DNA from: Solirubrobacterales bacterium
GTDB lineage: Bacteria; Actinomycetota; Thermoleophilia; Solirubrobacterales; Solirubrobacteraceae
DNA length: 15,197 nucleotides
Assembly: GCA_025964065.1 (NCBI GenBank)
Contig: JAOPZO010000334.1
Span: 1 to 15,197, forward strand
Direction of reading: 5' to 3'
The notes under the pieces were generated by a model that had not been told where the DNA came from, did not search any database, and saw only the letters and a program-made list of their open reading frames with translations. Numbering within the stretch: position 1 is the first letter of the stretch; the number at the start of each line of letters is the position of its first letter. The translations under genes were made by a program, and so were the position numbers. Positions 12,368 through 15,197 of the stretch are shown here, piece after piece.

Positions 12368-13000
12368 TCAGGCCGGCGCGGCGTGGAGCGTCTTCCAGAC
12401 GATCTCCGCCACGGCGGTCACGTGCCTCGCCACGTCCTCCTCCGCGGCGGGCCCGATGTGCTCGAGCTGCCCGCCCTCGAGCATCCAGACGAGCCAGGTC
12501 GACAGGAGCGCGGCGTCGTGGCTCGCCGGAGTACGCCCGAGGGCCTGGGACGCCCGGACGTGCGCGGTGATCGCCTGGGTGAACCCGTCCATCATCTGGT
12601 CGAAGCGCGCCCGCATGTCCGGGTCGTAGGTCGACCCCTCGACGATCAGCCGCATCGTGCTGCGGTGCGTCCGGTACGTTCGGAAGATCGTCGCGAAGGC
12701 GGCGCGGTACTCCTCCTTCGGCGCGCCGGGAGCGAGATCGAGCCAGGCCCGCGCGGCCACCAGGAAGTCCGCCTCCACCGTCTCGCTCAGGGCGAGGAGG
12801 AGGCCGCTCCTGTCCCCGAAGTACTTGTAGAAGGTGGACCGCGACGTGCCCGCCTCGACCACGAGGCGGTCCACGCTGAGGTTGCCGAAGCTCTCGCCGT
12901 CCTCCACGAGTCGCTCGACCGCGCCGAAGAGGCGGCCGACGAGCTCGGCGCGCCGCCGCCGGCGGCGGTCGTCGTGGTTCACGGTGATGGACGGGGCCAT
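12368..13000 (-). CDS. EthR-like TetR-family regulator (C)
   Basis: This 210-aa protein begins with a basic stretch (DDRRRRRRAEL), has a helix-turn-helix at about 42-68 (LSVDRLVVEAGTSRSTFYKYFGDRSGLL) and a C-terminal domain with IFRTYRTHRSTMRLIVEG and STYDPDMRARF. The ending VAEIVWKTLHAAPA is EthR-like. ATG 13000 is preferred to GTG 13027 because a TAAGGT -10 box lies exactly 10 bases before it, which predicts a leaderless start. The gene is divergent from phosphotransferase 3 across 66 bp containing two palindromes, and leads into regulator B. It probably represses itself and phosphotransferase 3. Confidence 0.9.
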   Translation of the reverse strand: MAPSITVNHDDRRRRRRAELVGRLFGAVERLVEDGESFGNLSVDRLVVEAGTSRSTFYKYFGDRSGLLLALSETVEADFLVAARAWLDLAPGAPKEEYRAAFATIFRTYRTHRSTMRLIVEGSTYDPDMRARFDQMMDGFTQAITAHVRASQALGRTPASHDAALLSTWLVWMLEGGQLEHIGPAAEEDVARHVTAVAEIVWKTLHAAPA

Positions 13001-13010
13001 GACCCGTCCG

Positions 13011-13040
13011 ACCTTACGGCCGCGCACAAGTGGACGTCAC
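13011..13040 (-). promoter_or_regulatory. Candidate promoter of regulator C: GTGACG-N18-TAAGGT
   Basis: On the minus strand a -35-like GTGACG (13040-13035) and a -10 TAAGGT (13016-13011) are separated by 18 bases. ATG 13000 lies 10 bases further on, so the transcript should be leaderless. The -35 falls inside the GGACGT-C-ACGTCC dyad that also holds the -35 of the opposite promoter. Confidence 0.5.
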
Positions 13041-13044
13041 GTCC
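13032..13044. promoter_or_regulatory. Dyad GGACGT-C-ACGTCC over both divergent -35 boxes
   Basis: This 6-1-6 inverted repeat sits where the predicted -35 elements of regulator C and phosphotransferase 3 meet head to head. A protein bound here would control both genes. Confidence 0.45.
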
Positions 13045-13059
13045 GTACGAGCTGTACGG
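13043..13059. promoter_or_regulatory. Operator-like palindrome CCGTAC-GAGCT-GTACGG
   Basis: This perfect 6-5-6 inverted repeat overlaps the predicted -10 box of phosphotransferase 3 and ends 7 bp before its ATG. It differs from the TGGAACA/TGTTCCA palindrome before phosphotransferase 2, suggesting that different regulators read the two sites. Confidence 0.55.
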
Positions 13060-13066
13060 TCGAGGC

Positions 13067-14278
13067 ATGTCCATCCCGAGGGGCGCGCAGGCGCCCTCCC
13101 GCGCAGGCACCGTCGGCCGCACCGCAGGGCGGCTGCTGCTCACGCTGGGGAGCCGCGCGGCGGAGACCGTCCGCCGCACGCCCTCGGCCAGCGCACTGCA
13201 CGCCCCAGCGACGGTCGCCGACCTCACGCCGGCCTGGCTCACCGACGCGCTGTGCGCCGGTGTGCCGGGCGCGCACGTGACGGCCGTGAGCGCCGGTGGC
13301 GCCAGCAGCCAGACGACCTCGCGCGCCGCGCTGCAGCTCACCTACGACGACGCGGGGCGCGCGGCCGGCCTCCCCGAAGCCGTGTTCGCCAAGCTCACGA
13401 CCACGGTCCGCCAGCGGATGCTCCTCGGCCTCATCCGCTGCCTCGAGGGCGAACCGCGCTTCTACAGCGACCTGCGGCCACTGCTCGACCTGGAGTGCCC
13501 CGAGGGCTATTTCGGAGCCGTCGACGCGCGCTCGTGGCGCTCCGTGGTCCTGATCGAGGACATCGCGCGGACGCGCGGCGCGGAGTTCCTCCACGCGACG
13601 AACGCCGTCGACCGGGCCGGCATCGAGTCGCTGCTGACGGTGATGGCCGGCTACCACGGGTCGCTGTGGCGCTCCCCGGCCATCGAGGGACCCGCGGCCG
13701 GATGGCTGAAGTCCCCCCTCGACCACTTCCACAACACCTCGGCCTTCCTGAACATGCGCAAGCGCGTCGCCGTGGGCGTCGAGCGCTCCCAGGCCGGGAT
13801 CCCCGCGTCGGTGCGGAACGACCCCGACGGGCTGTGGGACGCATTCGTCCGCTCCATGCGCGGGGCCAGCGAGGGCCCGATGACGCTCCTGCACGGCGAC
13901 CCCCACGTCGGGAACACGTACCGGACCGGCCAGGGCGCGATGGCCCTCGCCGACTGGCAGGTCTGCATGCGGGGCTCGTGGGCGTTCGACTACGCCTACG
14001 CGGTCGGGACCGCGCTCTCCGTCGAGGACCGACGGGCTTGGGAGGGCGAGCTGCTGCCCTTCTATCTCGAGCGCCTCGCCGACGCCGGGGGCGAGCCGCC
14101 CGAGCTCGCGGACGCGCAGCGCGCCTACGCGCAGTGCCTCATGTACCCCTTCCACACCTGGACGACGGTCATCGGCCGAAGCGCCGTGCAGCCGCTCATG
14201 CAGCCCGAGGACGTGTGCCAGATCATCATCGAGCGCCTCGCGCACGCGATCGAGGACCTCGGCGCCACCCGCGTCTGA
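13067..14278 (+). CDS. APH/ecdysteroid-kinase-like phosphotransferase (paralog 3)
   Basis: This 403-aa paralog keeps all expected catalytic parts: Lys109 (VFAKLTTTV), Glu127/Glu129 in the following helix, hinge LIEDI (162-166), catalytic loop HGDPHVGN (276-283; Asp278 base, Asn283 metal ligand) and Asp296 in ADWQ. Downstream, GSWAFDYAYAV and LSVEDRRAWEGELL closely match the other two copies. ATG 13067 was chosen for its placement right after a TACGGT -10 box; the frame is open upstream to 11381, but only as antisense of the two TetR genes and phosphotransferase 2. It probably phosphorylates a hydroxyl of a small molecule. It is divergent from regulator C and converges on the QsdR-type regulator at 14321. 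Confidence 0.87.
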   Translation: MSIPRGAQAPSRAGTVGRTAGRLLLTLGSRAAETVRRTPSASALHAPATVADLTPAWLTDALCAGVPGAHVTAVSAGGASSQTTSRAALQLTYDDAGRAAGLPEAVFAKLTTTVRQRMLLGLIRCLEGEPRFYSDLRPLLDLECPEGYFGAVDARSWRSVVLIEDIARTRGAEFLHATNAVDRAGIESLLTVMAGYHGSLWRSPAIEGPAAGWLKSPLDHFHNTSAFLNMRKRVAVGVERSQAGIPASVRNDPDGLWDAFVRSMRGASEGPMTLLHGDPHVGNTYRTGQGAMALADWQVCMRGSWAFDYAYAVGTALSVEDRRAWEGELLPFYLERLADAGGEPPELADAQRAYAQCLMYPFHTWTTVIGRSAVQPLMQPEDVCQIIIERLAHAIEDLGATRV

Positions 14279-14279
14279 G

Positions 14280-14312
14280 CCGCCGAGGCCGGCGGGGCCC
14301 GGCAGGACCGGG
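14280..14312. terminator. Two small stem-loops between convergent genes
   Basis: The 42-bp gap between phosphotransferase 3 and the QsdR-type gene holds CCGCC-N6-GGCGG (14280-14295) and CCCGG-N5-CCGGG (14298-14312). They may act together as a two-way terminator. The stems are only 5 bp and GC-rich DNA makes such pairs often by chance, so confidence is low. Confidence 0.3.
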
Positions 14313-14320
14313 AGCGGGCG

Positions 14321-14899
14321 TCAGCCGTCGACGCGCAGCAGCATCCGCAGGATCGGCGCGACGTGCCCGGGCCGGGGCTGCTCGCCCGTGATGAGGTCGA
14401 GGTACGTGTAGGACTCGACGAGCCGCACGACCACGTAGGCCAGCTCGTGCAGGTCGACGGGGACGTCGAGGCGGCCGGCATCGGCCTCCTCCGCCAGCAG
14501 CGCCTCGACGAACGCGATCAGCCGCGGTTGGAAGCTCGTCTCGTGGCGGGTCAGGAGGCGCATCGCGTGCTCGCCCTCCTCCCGCAGCCAGCGCTGCATG
14601 CCGGCGTCGGCGATCACCCCGTCGACGAAGCCCGTCACCACGGCGACCACGCGCGCGGCGCCCGTGTCGTCGACCTCCGCCTCCACGCTGTCGAGCAGCC
14701 GGCGGGCGAGCGACCACACCACCTCGGCGAGGTACTGGTCGCGGGAGCCGAACCAGCGGTACAGCGTGACGCGGTTGACCCCGAGGTCGGCCGCGAGCGC
14801 GCTCATGTCGAGGCGCTGCTCGGCACGAAAGCGCCGGCGCCCCAGGCGGAGGGCGTCCTCTGCGGTGGTCCGCGGCACGGCAGTCACGAGCCGGAGCAT
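14321..14899 (-). CDS. QsdR-type TetR-family regulator
   Basis: This 192-aa regulator starts with PRTTAEDALRLGRRRFRAEQRL, followed by a helix-turn-helix (about 32-54: MSALAADLGVNRVTLYRWFGSRDQYL) and the WSLARRLLD region. This N-terminal pattern is that of the QsdR group of TetR proteins, named for the Rhodococcus regulator of a quorum-signal lactonase; in most actinobacteria members of the group have no known ligand. It ends with LVESYTYLDLITGEQPRPGHVAPIL, also typical. ATG 14899 gives the usual family length; an upstream GTG at 14926 is possible but would add nine atypical residues and lie in an operator-like repeat. It is divergent from a putative hydrolase gene and probably represses it. 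It is not closely related to regulators A-C. Confidence 0.88.
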   Translation of the reverse strand: MLRLVTAVPRTTAEDALRLGRRRFRAEQRLDMSALAADLGVNRVTLYRWFGSRDQYLAEVVWSLARRLLDSVEAEVDDTGAARVVAVVTGFVDGVIADAGMQRWLREEGEHAMRLLTRHETSFQPRLIAFVEALLAEEADAGRLDVPVDLHELAYVVVRLVESYTYLDLITGEQPRPGHVAPILRMLLRVDG

Positions 14900-14916
14900 C
14901 GCACGCACCCGCGGGA

Positions 14917-14940
14917 GCAACACCACACCGAAGGTGTTGC
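14917..14940. promoter_or_regulatory. Inverted repeat GCAACACC-N8-GGTGTTGC (operator 1)
   Basis: Perfect 8-base arms enclose an 8-base spacer, with an inner ACACC-GAA-GGTGT dyad overlapping. The right arm includes part of the -35 box (TTGCAC) of the hydrolase promoter. A QsdR-type dimer bound here could block that promoter and its own gene. Confidence 0.6.
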
Positions 14941-14965
14941 ACTCCGGGAGACCTCACGCTAGCGT
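14937..14965 (+). promoter_or_regulatory. Promoter TTGCAC-N17-TAGCGT of the hydrolase gene
   Basis: The -35 TTGCAC (14937-14942) and -10 TAGCGT (14960-14965) have ideal 17-base spacing, predicting a start near 14972 and a leader of about 37 bases. The -10 lies in the perfect 12-bp palindrome CACGCTAGCGTG (14955-14966), so TAGCGT also reads on the minus strand toward the QsdR-type gene. Confidence 0.65.
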
Positions 14966-14990
14966 GCAACACAACACTCGACCTGTTGCA
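14965..14990. promoter_or_regulatory. Inverted repeat TGCAACA-N12-TGTTGCA (operator 2)
   Basis: Seven-base perfect arms share the GCAACA half-site with operator 1. The repeat begins at the last base of the -10 box and spans the predicted transcription start of the hydrolase gene, a classic repressor position. Confidence 0.55.
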
Positions 14991-15008
14991 GACGACGAAG
15001 GGACCACG

Positions 15009-15197
15009 ATGCGCAAGCCGGAGATCAGGGCCGCCGGGGACGTCGCCGGGGAGGCGCTCGCCGCCCTCGGAACGCTCGTCGAGGACACGCACAAGGGGGT
15101 CGCCGGGCAGTCCTTCGACGCCCTCGGCGCGCTGGGCGCGCCCGTCCGCGTCCTGCACGACGGGCTGTCGGCCGTCGTCTACGGCGGCGTGCGCGGC
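15009..15197 (+). CDS. Putative alpha/beta-hydrolase (lipase/esterase-like), N-terminus only
   Basis: Only the first 63 residues are in the window; the gene runs off the right edge. ATG 15009 has AAGGGA seven bases upstream. The segment VEDTHKGVAGQSFDALGALGAPVRVLHDGLSAVVYGGVRG resembles the helical lead region of actinobacterial PGAP1/lipase-like alpha/beta hydrolases, which typically have DTH, an aromatic-rich FDALG, and HDG-V-Y-VRG before the hydrolase fold. No catalytic residue is within view, so the call relies on recall of that N-terminal pattern. It is divergent from the QsdR-type regulator, whose operator-like repeats flank its promoter. Confidence 0.55.
   Translation, partial: MRKPEIRAAGDVAGEALAALGTLVEDTHKGVAGQSFDALGALGAPVRVLHDGLSAVVYGGVRG

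Larger units (their letters stand above)
13031..13060 (+). promoter_or_regulatory. Candidate promoter of phosphotransferase 3: TGGACG-N18-TACGGT
   Basis: A -35-like TGGACG (13031-13036) and a -10 TACGGT (13055-13060) have an 18-base spacing. ATG 13067 begins six bases after the -10 box, so transcription should start at the ATG itself. A 17-bp palindrome covers the -10 box. Confidence 0.5.

Noticed and set aside
8308..13044. Possible common operator linking GGACGT/ACGTCC arms at 8308-8331 and 13032-13044
   Set aside because: The shared core is short, spacing differs (2-base centre in long arms versus 1-base centre), and GACGTC-like words are frequent in GC-rich DNA.
11381..13066. Open plus-strand frame extending phosphotransferase 3 far upstream
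   Set aside because: It runs antisense through the 5' part of phosphotransferase 2 and both TetR genes, its translation has no domain-like pattern, and the promoter lies right at ATG 13067.
2721..14278. Aminoglycoside resistance cluster
   Set aside because: The fold is shared, but three chromosomal paralogs with EthR-like regulators, a Liv importer and a membrane protein suggest metabolism of a small molecule; no mobile element or resistance gene accompanies them.
1..15197. CRISPR arrays, tRNA or rRNA genes, insertion sequences, attachment sites
   Set aside because: Reading both strands showed no regularly spaced direct repeats, no cloverleaf or ribosomal RNA sequence, and no transposase or integrase motifs.

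Overview
The window is about 15.2 kb of very GC-rich DNA with dense, often overlapping genes. ATG/GTG starts, TANNNT-type -10 boxes (TAGCGT, TACGCT, TACGGT), several apparently leaderless starts and many TetR regulators suggest a high-GC actinobacterium. The style recalls Thermoleophilia/Solirubrobacterales, but that placement is inference: no marker gene is present. I see no tRNA, rRNA, CRISPR array, insertion sequence or phage gene.

Layout. (a) 1-2028, signalling: the 3' end of a sensor histidine kinase, a translationally overlapping single-domain response regulator, and a convergent receiver-PP2C (SpoIIE/RsbU-like) phosphatase. (b) 2114-2524: a PaaI-like hotdog thioesterase. (c) 2525-2677: a probable remnant of a TetR C-terminal domain. 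(d) 9685 down to 2721, minus strand: a probable operon with a lipoprotein solute-binding protein (livJ-like), a three-domain LivH-LivM-LivG fusion, a livF-like ATPase, a seven-helix membrane protein and an APH/ecdysteroid-kinase-like phosphotransferase. A stem-loop separates livJ from the fusion gene. (e) 9887-14278: an EthR-like TetR gene on the plus strand, then a minus-strand set (TetR, TetR, phosphotransferase 2) and a divergent phosphotransferase 3. (f) 14321-15197: a QsdR-type TetR gene divergent from the start of a probable alpha/beta-hydrolase.

The striking content is regions c-e. Three diverged paralogous phosphotransferases (about 390-403 aa) sit together with three intact EthR-like regulators, one probable TetR remnant, a Liv-type importer and a membrane protein. 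Phosphotransferase 2 has Gln where the family has the metal-binding Asn of the HxDxxxxN loop. Several intergenic regions hold clear inverted repeats placed on promoters. The livJ and livHMG upstream regions share a spaced element, AGACA-N3-TGT-N9-GTGTC.

My reading, as inference, is a ligand-responsive locus that imports a small, probably hydrophobic or alcohol-bearing compound through the Liv-type transporter and phosphorylates it or its relatives. The TetR proteins would sense the compound. The substrate cannot be told from sequence.
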